64,000 bases of DNA from Phycisphaerae bacterium. Lineage in GTDB: Bacteria; Planctomycetota; Phycisphaerae; UBA1845; PWPN01. The notes beneath the pieces are model-generated. The model was not told the origin of the DNA and searched no databases. It saw only the letters and a program-made list of their open reading frames with translations. Of the stretch, positions 27,132 to 36,902 are shown in pieces. Numbering within the stretch: position 1 is the stretch's first letter; each line of letters starts with the position of its first letter. Both the position numbers and the translations under genes were made by a program. The DNA lies in the NCBI GenBank assembly GCA_035384605.1, contig DAOOIV010000016.1:6845-70844 (forward strand), given 5' to 3'.

Positions 27132-28170
27132 CTTGTGTGATCGGCGACTGGTTCGGGTCGATGCGTTTCAGCAACTCGTCGATGATGCGGTCGGTGGTGT
27201 ATCCCTCGGCCTCGGCCGCGTAGCTGGTAACGATCCGGTGCCGCAATACCGGGTGGGCGACGGCCCGGATATCCTCGGCGGACACGTGGTACTGGCCGTG
27301 AAGAATCGCCCTGGCTTTTGCAGCGGCGACCATGAACTGCACCGCTCGCGGCCCGGCACCCCACCGAATCATCCGCCGCACAACCTCCGGTGCCGAAGGC
27401 TCGTCCGGACGGCTGGCCCGAACCAGGTCCAGAGCATGCGCGACAACCCGTCTGGCCGCCGGAACACGCTGGACCGTCTTCTGCAGGTCAAGCACTTCCT
27501 CAGCCCCCAAAGCCGGCTGGATCGATTCCACCGCCGCCGCTACGTCTCCGAGCGTCAGCTCTGCAATGCGCAGTTCCTCCTCATAGCTGGGATACCCGAC
27601 GAACACCTTGAACATGAAGCGGTCCTGCTGAGCCTCCGGTAGCGGGTAGGTGCCTTCCTGCTCGATCGGGTTCTGAGTGGCCAGCACGAAGAACGGCGGT
27701 TCGAGCGGGTGCCGCTTGCCCCCCGCGGTTACTTGCCGCTCTTGCATCGCCTCCAGCAACGCCGCTTGAGTCTTTGGCGGCGTCCGGTTGATCTCGTCGG
27801 CCAGTACGACGTTCGCGAACACCGGTCCGCGCAAGAACCTGAACGATCGCGTGCCGGTCGCCCGATCCTCCTGAATCACCTCGGTGCCGGTGATGTCCGA
27901 CGGCATCAGGTCGGGCGTGAATTGGATTCGCGAAAAGGACAGACTCAGCGATCGGGCCAGCGTCGAAATCATCAGCGTCTTGGCCAGCCCCGGCACGCCC
28001 TCGATGATGCAGTGACCGCCGGCAAACAGAGCGATGAGCAGTTGCTCGACCACGTCCTTCTGCCCGACGATCACTCTCGATAAACCTTCGCAGATGCGCT
28101 CGTGAGCTTCCCGCAGACGATTGATTGCCGACAGATCATCCTGGACCGGTGACGATAATGATTCATTCAT
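27100..28170 (-). CDS. MoxR-family AAA+ ATPase
   Basis: MoxR ATPases act as chaperones that mature VWA-domain partners. The 356-residue protein (ATG 28170; a TTG 2 codons upstream is less likely) has Walker A GVPGLAKT, Walker B LADEINR followed by TPPKTQAALLEAMQERQVT, sensor 1 LATQNPIEQEGTYPLPEAQQDRF, and the C-terminal lid. All ATPase motifs are intact. The gene directly precedes DUF58 with a 32-bp overlap, then batA and VWA genes, the usual MoxR-Bat order. The 158-bp gap in front of it contains an interspersed repeat. Confidence 0.95.
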   Translation of the reverse strand: MNESLSSPVQDDLSAINRLREAHERICEGLSRVIVGQKDVVEQLLIALFAGGHCIIEGVPGLAKTLMISTLARSLSLSFSRIQFTPDLMPSDITGTEVIQEDRATGTRSFRFLRGPVFANVVLADEINRTPPKTQAALLEAMQERQVTAGGKRHPLEPPFFVLATQNPIEQEGTYPLPEAQQDRFMFKVFVGYPSYEEELRIAELTLGDVAAAVESIQPALGAEEVLDLQKTVQRVPAARRVVAHALDLVRASRPDEPSAPEVVRRMIRWGAGPRAVQFMVAAAKARAILHGQYHVSAEDIRAVAHPVLRHRIVTSYAAEAEGYTTDRIIDELLKRIDPNQSPITQDARLRKVLES

Positions 28171-28219
28171 GACCAATGCTTCCGTTCTGTGTCACAACGC
28201 AACCTGCGGCAGGGTGGAA

Positions 28220-28290
28220 CAGGCCTCCAGCCTGCCCTTGGCCGACTTACGGGGGCTGGTCAAGGGCCTGTCACTGGACCGGCAAGATGC
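28220..28290. repeat. Interspersed double-hairpin repeat upstream of the MoxR gene
   Basis: CAGGC-CTCCA-GCCTG (28220-28234) and CCGGCAAGATGC (28279-28290) repeat the plan of the element at 11152-11188, with a longer middle part. It lies between the terpene-cyclase-fold gene and moxR, so it may interrupt or modulate the operon. Confidence 0.5.
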
Positions 28291-28328
28291 TGATCCCGCA
28301 CCGGCCTTCGGACTGCACCGTCACGGGT

Positions 28329-29384
28329 TCATCGCTGCAGAATCGGCAAATAGCCGTACGGAATCTGCAGGATGAACGTCGCTATTGCCGTCCCATACAC
28401 CTTCCCGACGCCGTCGCCTTCCCACGAACCATCAGACGCCTGCTGCGCCAACAGCCAGTCTCGCATCGTCGGAAAATACCACTCCCAATTCTCTTTGCTG
28501 CTGAGCCACATGATCTGGGACATGTACAGGTGGGCATAATAGTAGTGTCCCCAGATGCCCGTGGTGCGCGCCTGGCCGTTGCCGACACGCAGCTTGCAGT
28601 ATTCCAGGGCCTTGACCGCCGCTGGGTAATCATAGAGGCCCGCGTTGTACCAGCACGCCACCGCCGCAGCAGTAATCGGCGGCCGGCTGCCCCCCTGTCG
28701 ATCGGCCCGATAGGAAATCCCCCCATCCGGCAGCGTCGACAGGTCGAGGTATTTCATGGCACCGTCGATCACCTTCTTAGGTACCGTGATGCCGACGTTG
28801 CGACTGGCCCGCAGCCCCTGAAGTTGCGTGACCGTCACCGAGCCTTCGTCGCCGGAAGAGTCCGGCGAATAGAGCCAGCCTCCTTGCCTGCTCTGACTTC
28901 TCGCCGTCAGTTCGACGGCTCGGCGAAGAACCGAGGCGATACGTTCCTGTTTCTCGTTGTCCTCTTCCATGCCGTGAAGCTGGCCCAGAAAGAGCATCGC
29001 AAAACCGTGACCGTGCATTGACCGCCCCGATTCTTCCTCACGTGCGATCAGGCCGCTTGGCTGAGCCGAGGCAAGCAGAAAACTCGCCGCCCGACTGACA
29101 TTCGGAGCATACTTGCCTTGCGTCGCGGTGTTCCCGTTGGCCAGCATTGTCAGCCCGGCCAGAGCCGTCATCGCCGTCGGGTAGTGCCCCCATGATCCGC
29201 TGTGCCGCCAGGCGCCGTCGCGGCTTTGCGTGCGGGCCAGATACTCAAGCCCGCGGTCGATCGCGCTTTGCGTCTCCGGCGTGACCAGCGGAGGAAGAGC
29301 TGGCGGCAGTTCGGCTCGTGCCGTGAGCCCGTCGGCGATGGTAAACACCGATACAAGAACCAGTATGATCACGCGACGGCTCAT
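28329..29384 (-). CDS. Secreted prenyltransferase/squalene-cyclase-fold protein
   Basis: 351 residues with a signal peptide (about 1-24, ending near LTARA). It is built of repeated helical hairpins, each with a conserved turn such as LEYLARTQSRDGAWRHSG, SRQGGWLYSPD, and ASDGSWEGDG (QxxDGxW), the hallmark of the squalene-hopene cyclase/prenyltransferase alpha-barrel fold. It lacks the DxDD catalytic motif of real cyclases, so it is probably a binding or structural protein. Its ATG lies 1 bp after the stop of the giant PQQ protein, so the two are translated together. This fold beside MoxR-Bat operons is recurrent in planctomycetes, function unknown. Confidence 0.85.
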   Translation of the reverse strand: MSRRVIILVLVSVFTIADGLTARAELPPALPPLVTPETQSAIDRGLEYLARTQSRDGAWRHSGSWGHYPTAMTALAGLTMLANGNTATQGKYAPNVSRAASFLLASAQPSGLIAREEESGRSMHGHGFAMLFLGQLHGMEEDNEKQERIASVLRRAVELTARSQSRQGGWLYSPDSSGDEGSVTVTQLQGLRASRNVGITVPKKVIDGAMKYLDLSTLPDGGISYRADRQGGSRPPITAAAVACWYNAGLYDYPAAVKALEYCKLRVGNGQARTTGIWGHYYYAHLYMSQIMWLSSKENWEWYFPTMRDWLLAQQASDGSWEGDGVGKVYGTAIATFILQIPYGYLPILQR

Positions 29385-29385
29385 C

Positions 29386-32300
29386 TTATCTCACCCATGG
29401 CGCCGAATGATGGGTATGAGTCTCAACGGCAAATCGTACCTCACAACCGGCTGTGCGAACGATAATCTCCCTGCCCCATACGCAAACGTCCAGGATCAGG
29501 CTTCCGCGCGAGCCCGTCGGCAGCAGCTTGCTGACCCGCCGTCCGATCTCGTTCCCTGTGGCCTTGTCCAGCAAACACATCTCGATCTTGCCTGGCGGGT
29601 CACCGGTCGACGACCGCGCGCGAGTCCCTGCCGGCCGGCTCGTGCCGCTGGCTTCGGAATCCGAAACCAGCATAGCCAGCGGGATCGCATTCGATGACAT
29701 CCGCAGCACATCCGCCGTCAAGAACGTACCGGGAGCGATATCGTTCCGCTGCCATAGAATTGTACCGTCCTCCACACGAATGGCCCCAAGACCGTAACAG
29801 CCGTTCACTCGGCGGGGCCTTCGGGCGGGTCGTTCGAAAAAACCGATGACGTAGAACACGCCATCCACCAGAGCCCCGTCGATCACCCCCTCCGCACAGG
29901 TCGGCGTCGCGAACCGGCCTCGGGGTTTGCCCGTCGACGATTCCCTGACCTCAACCTGACCCGCGCGGTCGGCGATCGCCGCCAGATCGGCGGCCGGCTT
30001 GAAGATCTGCGACAGTCGCCCCGTCACGGCTGTTCGCCACCGCTCGGTGCCGGGGGAGGCCAGCTCGAATGCCGCAACCTCGTTTTCCGATACCGGCCCG
30101 CAAATCACCTCATCGAATAGCAGCAGGTTGATCCTGTCCGCAGCCGCCTCCGGTTGGCTGAATCGGCACTGACCAATGTGTTGACCGTCGGCCAGCCGGA
30201 ACACGTCGACCTCCTGTATCTTCTCGTCGGCCGCAATCACGTAGGAGCCCCGAGCCCGGACAATATGCCACTGCCGCTTTGGCATGCTCCGGCTCCATAG
30301 AACGTCGGATCCGTCAAACGATCGGGCGACCTCGACCCGCCCGGAGGCGTTGAGGCTGATCAGATAGCCGTCATGACTCCAGAGCCACAGGTCCGAGGCA
30401 ATTGGGTCCGATCCCGGTGCGCAAGGGGGATCAAATGGTCGTGACCACAGCCGGCGGCCGGTCAGCAGGCCAACCCCATGAAGGCCAAACCCACTGTTGA
30501 CGATCAGAGTCTGGCCATCCAGGACACCGACGGCCGGCCGAACCACCCAGCGGGTACCCGAGGCCTCTCCTATCTGAGTCTGAAAGGAAGTTACCGATAT
30601 TCCCGTACCCACATCCACCGCCGGTTGCTCGGACAACCGCAGTTCCGTCTGCCATAGCGCCCTTCGTATGCCCAATCGTCGAGCCTTGAGAACCTTGTTC
30701 TCCGTCATGGACACCAGAGTCGTTTGGGCCGCCTCGCTGGAATCGTTTCGGGCGATCAGCGGACGGTTGTTCTCGGTCAGCAAGCTGACGCCGCCCTGCA
30801 AAGGCCCCAGTACGCAAGGCCCGGCCACTGCCCCTGACCTGGCCAACGATGACGCTTCCAGCCTTCGACGCAAGGTGTCGGCCGCAACGCGACCGGTCAC
30901 CTTCGAAGATGAAGCTGGACGCTCCGTCGTCGGTTCCAGCGGGTCAGCCAGTACGTCCGCAGGGATCTCGACTCCATCCCATTCGGTTTGAAGCCGATCC
31001 AGAAGCGCAGCCCCGGTCACCGGCTGGTGAAGTTCTCCTGGCAGCAGGCAAATCGCGGCCAGCCGCGCCGCCGCCTCCGCCCTCGTTTCCGGTGAAGCGC
31101 CATGATTCACAATCTGTCGCAGCAAGCTCTCCGCTTGCTCGAACTGCAGATTCTCAATTGCCCAGATGGCCAGATGTAGCCTTGCATCGTAAGACGCATC
31201 CGCCGCGGCGGGGCAGTCCATCAGCCGCCGCAGGCTGTCTGCGTCGCGGTTGTTCAATCCCTCGGACAGTTGCTGCCGAGCACGGTGCGCCAACGTCTTG
31301 CGATCTTCGGCGGATAGTTGGGAAATGACGCCGGCCAGTCGCTGGTTGGCAAGCAGCCGCGCCTCTTGCTCAAGCCCCTTCTCAAGAGAAACCATCTCAT
31401 CGCCGGCCGGCGAAAGAGCCAATAACAGATATTGCCCGCATGCCTCCAGAAACCGCTGACGCAGCCTCAAATGGTCTCCCATGGCCAGAGCAGTCCGGAT
31501 GCGATCTTCGGCCGATTCGGCGATCGCGCGGGCTTGCTTAAGCGATTCTTCCGCCTCGGCCTCGGTCCTCTTTTCGTCCGCCGCAAGCGCCAACAACGCC
31601 TCCACCCGAAGATGAACTGCCTGCCCGTGCTTCCACGGGTCCGTCGTCTTCAGATCGTCGCCCAGCAAAACCAGTGCTTGCAGGGCGGCGGCCGGGTTGT
31701 TGAGCAAAAGCTCCAGGCCGGCCAGCCGGAGGGCTTTTGATGGATCGGCCGGGTCGGCCTGATGCCGGGCAACGGCCGTCTTGTACCCACTTTCCAGGTC
31801 CGGATACTTGCGCACCTCACTGATGCCCACGCTGTACAGCGCGCCGTCCCAGGCAAGCAGATTGCCCGGCATGACGCCGCCCGTCCCCTTCAGCGGGACC
31901 GGTTCACCGGTCTTGGCCTCGAAGGCCGCCAGGCCGCCGGTGGTCGGCAGGTAGATGCGATCGCCGCTGAGCGAACCCCGACCGTTCAATTTAATGCTTG
32001 TCTTGGTCCAGACCGGCAGGCCGGTGTGCAGATCGAGCATCTGAAGCTGATTGCCCGCCAACCACACGTACCGGTGATCTACTCCGAGAATCTGAACCGC
32101 TTCGTGCAGCTCGGCCTGCCACCGCACGTCTCCCGTGAAACGGTCAATACAAAACAGATGGTTCGCGTCCACAGGAGCGGCCAGAAGCACGTCGGCGGTT
32201 GCCACGGGCGGTTCCCAGGCCCGACTGGCTTCATCGCCTCGAATGATCTTACCTGTTGGATATCGATCCGTGGTCTCCCGTCTCGGGTACCGAATGGCCC

Positions 32301-34047
32301 ATAGCACCGACCGACCTGACAGCTCGACGGCGACGAGCAAACCTTGTCCCGTGAGCACGAACGCCACTCCGTCGGATATGGCGATCCGCATCGATTCCAT
32401 TGCGCTGAACGAAGTCGTCGCACTCATTCCGCAGAGAAAAACATGCCACGCATGCTTGCCGGTGGCCGGATCCAGAGCCACTAGGTAAAGATCGTTGTTC
32501 ATCTTGCAGGGGGCAAGCAGATGGCCTTCCGCCGGGACGGGCGTGGCCAGGAATTGCCACGCAACCTCCTCCGCCATAGCCGTGCCGGCCGGCCCGGACG
32601 TGTCGCTTTGCCATAAGAACGAGCCGTCCTTGAGAGCATACGCTTGAACGTGGTTGGGCCGCGTGCTGACCGCAACAGAATCAGGCCAGAAAATGACGTT
32701 CACGTTTTGTTGCCTTTGCAGGTTCGGAGCCGGCAACGCGCCTTCCGGAAAGACCAGCGTCAATACCTTGTCTTCCACGATGACCACGTCGCTGTTGGCC
32801 GCACAGGCCAACGCAAGCAAGGCTTGAGGCTGTCGCAGGTCTTGACTGCCGGTCGCGGAAGGCTCGGCGATTTGCCAAATCTGAAAAGACTCGTCTTCTG
32901 CGGGCGACTCAACGGCGTCGATCGGCGGCTTCGTGGTCCACACGGGTGTGAGCGTGTTGGCGTCCAGCGCGACCAGATTGCGGGCTGCCTTGACGATGAC
33001 GAGGTCCTCATGGGTCACGATATGACGCCCGGGGATGAAACCAGCCTTGACCGCCACCTCCTCCAGCGTTGCGGCTACCTCGGCCGGCGCGGGAATCGGC
33101 AGCATCGCCGTCATGCAATGCTGCTCCACCAGGCTCGGCTCGACGACATGCTGGACGCCGCCTCGGCAAACGTTGCCGCACGCCATGGGCCATGATGTCG
33201 CCCGCTGCGGCTCCGGCCTGTTATTGCTCTTGCTGACCAACTCCCGGAGTTGTTGCGCCTTCTTTTGCGGGAGCGAAGAAGCCCCCTCCGTAGCCGTCAA
33301 CTGCGCGAGCATCTCCTCCGCTCGCCGCTGCTGCCCCATTGCCGCAAAGCACATGGTCAATCGCGCGGGCACCAACCAGCCCGGCAGGTCCGAGTCAGGG
33401 TAGATCAGACGAACGGTCCGCAGCAGCGAGGCCGCCTCGAAGAACCGCCCCTCGTCCATCAGCCACTCCGCCAGCGTCACGGCCGCATCATCGCCTGAAC
33501 GGGTCACCAGGTATCGATGAACCACCGTCGCCAGCAGCTCCGCATCGTGCTCTCGCCGCCCCTCCTCGAGCAGCATGGCCGCCTCCGCGTCGTTCAGCGT
33601 ACGGTAGGCTTCCAGACCTTCTGCCGGCAGCGCCGCGATCTGCCGATGAGCTTGTATGCGGGCCATTTCATACCTGTTGTCATTTACCCGCAGAATGTGT
33701 TCGCCCGGCAGCTCCACGATCCGTTGGAGAGAGTCGATCGCCAGCTTCCAGTCCCGGCGATCCACGCCTTCACGGGCCCGCGCCATCAGTGACGCCGCTT
33801 CCTCGGAAACCTGAATCACCGGGCCGCTCTCGGCGCTCGTGTTCCCGCCCGAGGTTCCCGTGGCGTTGATGCGGATCGGCTGACCGATGACCTCGGCGGC
33901 TTGGACACCGGTGATGCCGCCCGCAACCGGCATCGCCGCCAACGCCGCGACCAGGACCATCCAGTACAGGTCTTGAGAGGCTCTAGGTTCCACCTGTGGC
34001 CGATCCCTTCCGTTGGGCTTGGCAGTCCTGCAAAACGTCCGCCGCAT
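29386..34047 (-). CDS. Giant secreted PQQ-propeller and TPR protein (1553 residues)
   Basis: Signal sequence near residues 28-50 (MVLVAALAAMPVAGGITGVQA); an internal ATG there is an alternative start. A first helical TPR-like region (about 65-260) handles repeats of the type ANRYEMARIQAHRQIAAL, then a seven- to eight-bladed PQQ-type beta-propeller (about 330-720) with blade sequences such as ATGKHAWHVFLCG and FTGDVRWQAEL, a second TPR/helical block (about 770-1040), and another propeller to the C-terminus (HGVGLLTGRRLWSRPF, VEDGTILWQRND). No Trp-docking enzyme residues for a dehydrogenase are evident, so it is likely a scaffold. It begins the minus-strand operon behind a strong promoter. Confidence 0.85.
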   Translation of the reverse strand: MRRTFCRTAKPNGRDRPQVEPRASQDLYWMVLVAALAAMPVAGGITGVQAAEVIGQPIRINATGTSGGNTSAESGPVIQVSEEAASLMARAREGVDRRDWKLAIDSLQRIVELPGEHILRVNDNRYEMARIQAHRQIAALPAEGLEAYRTLNDAEAAMLLEEGRREHDAELLATVVHRYLVTRSGDDAAVTLAEWLMDEGRFFEAASLLRTVRLIYPDSDLPGWLVPARLTMCFAAMGQQRRAEEMLAQLTATEGASSLPQKKAQQLRELVSKSNNRPEPQRATSWPMACGNVCRGGVQHVVEPSLVEQHCMTAMLPIPAPAEVAATLEEVAVKAGFIPGRHIVTHEDLVIVKAARNLVALDANTLTPVWTTKPPIDAVESPAEDESFQIWQIAEPSATGSQDLRQPQALLALACAANSDVVIVEDKVLTLVFPEGALPAPNLQRQQNVNVIFWPDSVAVSTRPNHVQAYALKDGSFLWQSDTSGPAGTAMAEEVAWQFLATPVPAEGHLLAPCKMNNDLYLVALDPATGKHAWHVFLCGMSATTSFSAMESMRIAISDGVAFVLTGQGLLVAVELSGRSVLWAIRYPRRETTDRYPTGKIIRGDEASRAWEPPVATADVLLAAPVDANHLFCIDRFTGDVRWQAELHEAVQILGVDHRYVWLAGNQLQMLDLHTGLPVWTKTSIKLNGRGSLSGDRIYLPTTGGLAAFEAKTGEPVPLKGTGGVMPGNLLAWDGALYSVGISEVRKYPDLESGYKTAVARHQADPADPSKALRLAGLELLLNNPAAALQALVLLGDDLKTTDPWKHGQAVHLRVEALLALAADEKRTEAEAEESLKQARAIAESAEDRIRTALAMGDHLRLRQRFLEACGQYLLLALSPAGDEMVSLEKGLEQEARLLANQRLAGVISQLSAEDRKTLAHRARQQLSEGLNNRDADSLRRLMDCPAAADASYDARLHLAIWAIENLQFEQAESLLRQIVNHGASPETRAEAAARLAAICLLPGELHQPVTGAALLDRLQTEWDGVEIPADVLADPLEPTTERPASSSKVTGRVAADTLRRRLEASSLARSGAVAGPCVLGPLQGGVSLLTENNRPLIARNDSSEAAQTTLVSMTENKVLKARRLGIRRALWQTELRLSEQPAVDVGTGISVTSFQTQIGEASGTRWVVRPAVGVLDGQTLIVNSGFGLHGVGLLTGRRLWSRPFDPPCAPGSDPIASDLWLWSHDGYLISLNASGRVEVARSFDGSDVLWSRSMPKRQWHIVRARGSYVIAADEKIQEVDVFRLADGQHIGQCRFSQPEAAADRINLLLFDEVICGPVSENEVAAFELASPGTERWRTAVTGRLSQIFKPAADLAAIADRAGQVEVRESSTGKPRGRFATPTCAEGVIDGALVDGVFYVIGFFERPARRPRRVNGCYGLGAIRVEDGTILWQRNDIAPGTFLTADVLRMSSNAIPLAMLVSDSEASGTSRPAGTRARSSTGDPPGKIEMCLLDKATGNEIGRRVSKLLPTGSRGSLILDVCVWGREIIVRTAGCEVRFAVETHTHHSAPWVR

Positions 34048-34375
34048 GCGACCGCGCCGTCCTCGTTCGCCGGCGCCGACTGCTCGGTGGATGCCCGCCC
34101 CCGGAAAGTCTTATCATAACCCGTCTCCGCTCTTCCGCCAACTGTATTAGCGGACTTCCGTATCCGGGATCGCCGGCTGGGTGCGCCTGCGCCTCGCGAG
34201 ACTCTTTATTGGGCGTTCAATCAACGGCTCTTCCCAACCCGACGCGATCGCCCCGCTCTCTCCGAAGCCTCCGACAAATAGCAATCTGAGGAGCCCTTTT
34301 GGCCGATGAACCGCAATGAGTTGCTTTTGTGTCTGTGGTCCGAAGTCCGAATATGCGCCGGAAGGGGAATGGAAG
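34048..34375. other. Divergent intergenic region
   Basis: About 330 bp between the minus-strand supercluster and the plus-strand lipoprotein pair. It holds the promoter at 34113-34141 and the ribosome binding site AAGGGG for the next gene. No gene seen. Confidence 0.6.
34113..34141 (-). promoter_or_regulatory. Sigma-70-type promoter of the MoxR-Bat supercluster
   Basis: On the minus strand: -35 TTGGCG (34136-34141), exactly 17 bp, -10 TATGAT (34113-34118). Transcription would start near 34106, giving a leader of about 60 nt before the ATG at 34047. It is the best promoter match upstream of the ten-gene series. Confidence 0.55.
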
Positions 34376-34945
34376 ATGAGGTCAACGACGATGGAGTGGA
34401 ACATGATGAGCCGGACATCCTGTGTGGCGGTTGCCTTGGCCGTGCTCGCGCTCGCCGGGTGCACCTGCGTCGACGGCCCGCCTGCTGATCAAATGAACGC
34501 GCCGCCCCAGGGGACGGCACCGACGGGCAGCCGACTCGCCGAGAACTATGTGGCGATGACCGACAACGCGTTGCTCAACGACGCCTCGATGTCGTCCGTC
34601 CACTTTGTTCCCCGAACCGCCGAACTTAACGCCCTCGGAGTACGCCGCCTGACCCGGATGGCCGAGGTCCTCAAGGTCTACGGGGGAACCGTCTTCTACG
34701 ACGGCAGCGACGCGGAACGCGACCTCCGAAAAGACCGCGTCGAGAAGATCCGCCTGTATCTGACAAGCTGTGGTATTGATCCCTCGCGATTCAAAGTCGA
34801 AGAGGGATTCGCCGGAGGGTCCGGCATCGACGGCGACGAGGCCGTTGCCATCCGCAGGGCCACGCGGGGACCGGGCGACGTGAAGATCCAGGCGCAGGCC
34901 GCTGGTTCCGGATCGAGCGGCGGCCAGGGCGGCGGCTCGCAGTGA
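34376..34945 (+). CDS. OmpA-like lipoprotein
   Basis: 189 residues. AAGGGG lies 8 nt upstream of the ATG at 34376; internal ATGs at 34391 and 34403 are alternatives. The hydrophobic segment ends in LALAGC, a lipobox. The C-terminal half resembles an OmpA/MotB peptidoglycan-binding domain: SSVHFVPRTAELNALGVRRL corresponds to the first strand and helix, and RKDRVEKIRLYLTSCGIDPSRF to the helix-turn after it, but the usual NxxLSxxRA motif is replaced. The tail is Gly/Ser/Gln-rich. It precedes a TPR lipoprotein by about 110 bp; such pairs occur in outer-membrane or Tad pilus loci, which is an inference here. Confidence 0.75.
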   Translation: MRSTTMEWNMMSRTSCVAVALAVLALAGCTCVDGPPADQMNAPPQGTAPTGSRLAENYVAMTDNALLNDASMSSVHFVPRTAELNALGVRRLTRMAEVLKVYGGTVFYDGSDAERDLRKDRVEKIRLYLTSCGIDPSRFKVEEGFAGGSGIDGDEAVAIRRATRGPGDVKIQAQAAGSGSSGGQGGGSQ

Positions 34946-35055
34946 TGGGCGCCGCAGAAGCAGAGCTGTTGGCCGGCACAGGCACCGGTACCCGGAATCA
35001 TCCGTTGCCGGGCCCACGCCATGATGCGGGAGAAAGCTGAGCGGGAGCGTTGCGC

Positions 35056-36828
35056 ATGACCAAAATGAAGAGATTCAGCCTGATAGCCAGACAAACGGCG
35101 TTTGTGTCCGTGCTCCTGGTCGGATGTGGATCGTCCGACTCCACCAGGGAAAAGCTGATGAACGTACCCGGCAACTCCGCGCAGATGCCTTCGTGGGAAG
35201 CCACAAAGCAGAGCGAAACGGGAATGCCGGACATCGCACCGGAAACCTACGTGGCCGCCGGCCGCATGCACGAGTCGCAGGGTCGCCTCACACGCGCCGC
35301 TGCCCAGTATCGCATGGCGATCCAATTGGATCCCAGGCACGTCGAAGCACATAATCGGCTCGGACTCGTCCTCTGTCAGATGCAGCAGTTCAAGGAGGCC
35401 GACGCCGTACTCGCCAAAGCCGTCGAGCTTGCTCCCGGAAGACCGCACCTTCACAACAATCAGGGTTTCAGCTTTCTGGTCCAGATGCGCTGGACGGAGG
35501 CCGAGCAAAGCTTCCGAAAAGCATTGGAACTCCAACCCGATTTCGCCCGCGCTCATATGAATCTGGGCATGGTCCTTGCTCAGCAGGATCGATTTGACGA
35601 GGCAATGAGACACTTCCTGGCCGTCGTCCCCGTCGAGGACGCCTGGTTCAACATCGGCCTTATGTATCAGTCCAAGTCTCGACCCGCCGAGGCCGCCCGA
35701 GCCTTCAAGACCGCCCTGAAGTACAACGCCAAAATGGCCGCCGCACAGCAGTGCCTCAACAAGCTTCCTCAGGAAATATCCGGCAGCGCCACGCCGTTTG
35801 ATAGCTTGACCGCTCTGGCCGCGACGCCGAAGGTGAAACCGCTTCCCGAGCAACCGCAGCCGCCGGTTGAGTCCCTGATTGTCGCCACTACTCAACCCGA
35901 GGCCGACGGGCAGCCGCCGACTGTCCAACCGGCATTTGAAGACATTCGTACGGCCGAGTCTCCCGATCTGACCTTCGAAGAACCCTTCGAGTCACCATCG
36001 GAAATGCTGGAAACGGCGCAGACGGTCGAGCATGGGCCGTCGACGCCTATCCAGGAATCGTCGGCTCTCCATCAAGTGCCCCCAACAGAGGCGCTCGCCG
36101 AAGTAATCGAACCAACCCCCGATTCGTCGCCGGCCCCCCAAGAGGAAAAGTCGATCCACGGCAGGCCCCTCGATCCTCAGATCCTTGCCGCCCTGATGAA
36201 CACCGACCCGTTCAATATCAACGATAACCTGCCGGAGATCGATCCCCTCGCCGAATCGCCTGATCAGGAGAATAACCAGGTCGAGCCTGCAACTGAAACG
36301 CCCGCTGTGGCCGAACGCGTTGAGACGACGACTCCCCCGATTGCGAATACGACCAGCCAACCGACGTCTATCACCTACGATTTCCTCGGCAGCCAAGCCC
36401 CGAACGATCTGTTTGCCATGAACTGGATGTCCAAGAATGCCACTGATGAACAGTTCGAGATCGTTCTATCGGTTCCGCCTCCTTTGCCCCCGGCAGCGCG
36501 GAACGCCGTACTGATATCAACTCAACCTACCACTGAGGCTCCCACTCCTGAAGAGCTCCGCACCGTCGTCGAGGCCTTGCTGCAATTGAGCCATTCGCCG
36601 ACCGACGCCATGCCGAAGCCGTACAGCGTGCCGACGAGTACCCGTCCCGCCGCTGGTGGGCCGCAATCCCAACCCGCCACCGGCCGGACCCCAACCCCCC
36701 GACAACCCGACGTCACGGCTGGGACGAACGTGCCTGATCAGGACGAAGTCTGGCGCCGGCCTCTGTGGGACGATCTCGAAGCCTTCGGACCCGAGGAGCC
36801 GTCGGGTTCGACAACCCCCGACGACTGA
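35056..36828 (+). CDS. TPR-repeat lipoprotein
   Basis: 590 residues from ATG 35056 (GGGAG 9 nt upstream). The signal ends in FVSVLLVGCGSS, a lipobox. About residues 60-240 are four to five tetratricopeptide repeats (AAAQYRMAIQLDPRHVEAHN, AEQSFRKALELQPDFARAHMN) similar to TadD-type proteins. The remaining 350 residues are low-complexity, rich in Pro, Glu, Thr, and probably unstructured, with the conserved-looking block QPTSITYDFLGSQAPNDLFAMNW near residue 440. The repeats probably mediate protein-protein contacts at the outer membrane. It is followed by a strong terminator. Confidence 0.82.
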   Translation: MTKMKRFSLIARQTAFVSVLLVGCGSSDSTREKLMNVPGNSAQMPSWEATKQSETGMPDIAPETYVAAGRMHESQGRLTRAAAQYRMAIQLDPRHVEAHNRLGLVLCQMQQFKEADAVLAKAVELAPGRPHLHNNQGFSFLVQMRWTEAEQSFRKALELQPDFARAHMNLGMVLAQQDRFDEAMRHFLAVVPVEDAWFNIGLMYQSKSRPAEAARAFKTALKYNAKMAAAQQCLNKLPQEISGSATPFDSLTALAATPKVKPLPEQPQPPVESLIVATTQPEADGQPPTVQPAFEDIRTAESPDLTFEEPFESPSEMLETAQTVEHGPSTPIQESSALHQVPPTEALAEVIEPTPDSSPAPQEEKSIHGRPLDPQILAALMNTDPFNINDNLPEIDPLAESPDQENNQVEPATETPAVAERVETTTPPIANTTSQPTSITYDFLGSQAPNDLFAMNWMSKNATDEQFEIVLSVPPPLPPAARNAVLISTQPTTEAPTPEELRTVVEALLQLSHSPTDAMPKPYSVPTSTRPAAGGPQSQPATGRTPTPRQPDVTAGTNVPDQDEVWRRPLWDDLEAFGPEEPSGSTTPDD

Positions 36829-36873
36829 TCATGTGAACGGAGCTTCTTCCGTCAGCAAACCAGATGCACGGCG

Positions 36874-36902
36874 ACGGCCGATCCTTGTGATCGGCCGTTT
36901 TG
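36874..36902 (+). terminator. Rho-independent terminator
   Basis: Perfect 10-bp stem ACGGCCGATC (36874-36883) / GATCGGCCGT (36889-36898), 5-nt loop, then TTTTGG. It ends the lipoprotein/TPR unit. Confidence 0.8.
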
